Positions 63,955 through 64,000 of a DNA stretch of 64,000 nt are shown here, piece after piece (positions within the stretch are counted from its first letter, which is position 1; each line of letters begins with the position of its first letter). The position numbers and the translations under genes were made by a program. The stretch is taken from contig OX104130.1 in the NCBI GenBank assembly GCA_944470555.2, forward strand, positions 58,623,491 to 58,687,490, in the 5' to 3' direction. This DNA is from Heterobilharzia americana (Eukaryota; Platyhelminthes; Trematoda; Strigeidida; Schistosomatidae). Under the pieces are notes generated by a model that worked only from the letters and a program-made list of their open reading frames with translations, did not search any database and was not told where the DNA came from.

Positions 63955-64000
63955 AGATCTCTTGCTCTAACCGGAAAGTAGTAATGTTTTCAAAAGCAAA

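Overview
This is nuclear DNA of a metazoan with many introns and many retroelements. It is almost certainly a schistosome (digenean flatworm). The evidence is AT-rich, intron-rich genes with 45-52 nt introns at the 5' end of one gene and multi-kb introns further on. There is also an SMalpha-type retroposon with a type I hammerhead ribozyme, SR2-like (RTE clade) non-LTR retrotransposons, a second non-LTR family typical of schistosomes, and Penelope-like elements. Species cannot be fixed by eye. Nothing looks prokaryotic.

Two host genes can be assembled exon by exon, and they are convergent. (1) An RNPS1 orthologue lies on the + strand at 2070-7866 in five exons: an SR-rich N-terminus, one RRM, and an arginine/serine C-terminal tail. 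RNPS1 is a splicing activator and exon-junction-complex partner. (2) A GCN5/PCAF (KAT2) histone acetyltransferase lies on the - strand. It starts at 58922 and stops at 18931, covering 40 kb with 13 or 14 exons. It has the PCAF N-terminal domain, the acetyltransferase domain with its catalytic Glu, a long basic/serine linker and a C-terminal bromodomain. I could follow every intron phase in this gene. One conserved exon carries an apparent 1-nt deletion, and one exon needs either a small extra intron or another 1-nt correction. The last intron is of the GC-AG type.

Layout: 1-240 possible tail of an upstream gene; 2070-7866 RNPS1, whose intron 1 holds an inverted LTR/gag cassette; 9.7-13.7 kb hammerhead-bearing tRNA-like SINEs in head-to-head pairs, a non-LTR 3' fragment and a solo LTR-like repeat; 15.4-17.4 kb an SR2-like copy; 18.9-58.9 kb the KAT2 gene, whose large introns are filled with retroelements (non-LTR 19.9-22.5, Penelope-like 23.6-24.7, foldback 25.9-26.1, non-LTR 27.1-27.8, SR2-like 30.2-33.6, Penelope-like 34.1-35.1, MITE 38.8-39.0, Penelope-like 40.1-41.2, promoter-bearing repeat 42.0-42.3, SMalpha 42.7-43.1, SR2-like 44.2-44.5, 46.0-46.85 and 47.6-50.85, non-LTR 55.3-56.2, SMalpha 56.7-57.0); 59.4-62.1 kb a SINE and another non-LTR copy.

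I found no new protein-based system. The most interesting non-standard signals are: hammerhead-ribozyme retroposons arranged as large palindromes; Penelope-like fragments bracketed by inverted arms; long inverted SR2-like copies whose translated segments are identical, inside a KAT2 intron; related defective copies sharing the same disabling lesions; and the KAT2 peculiarities (GC-AG intron, frame break, loss of the bromodomain WPF tryptophan).
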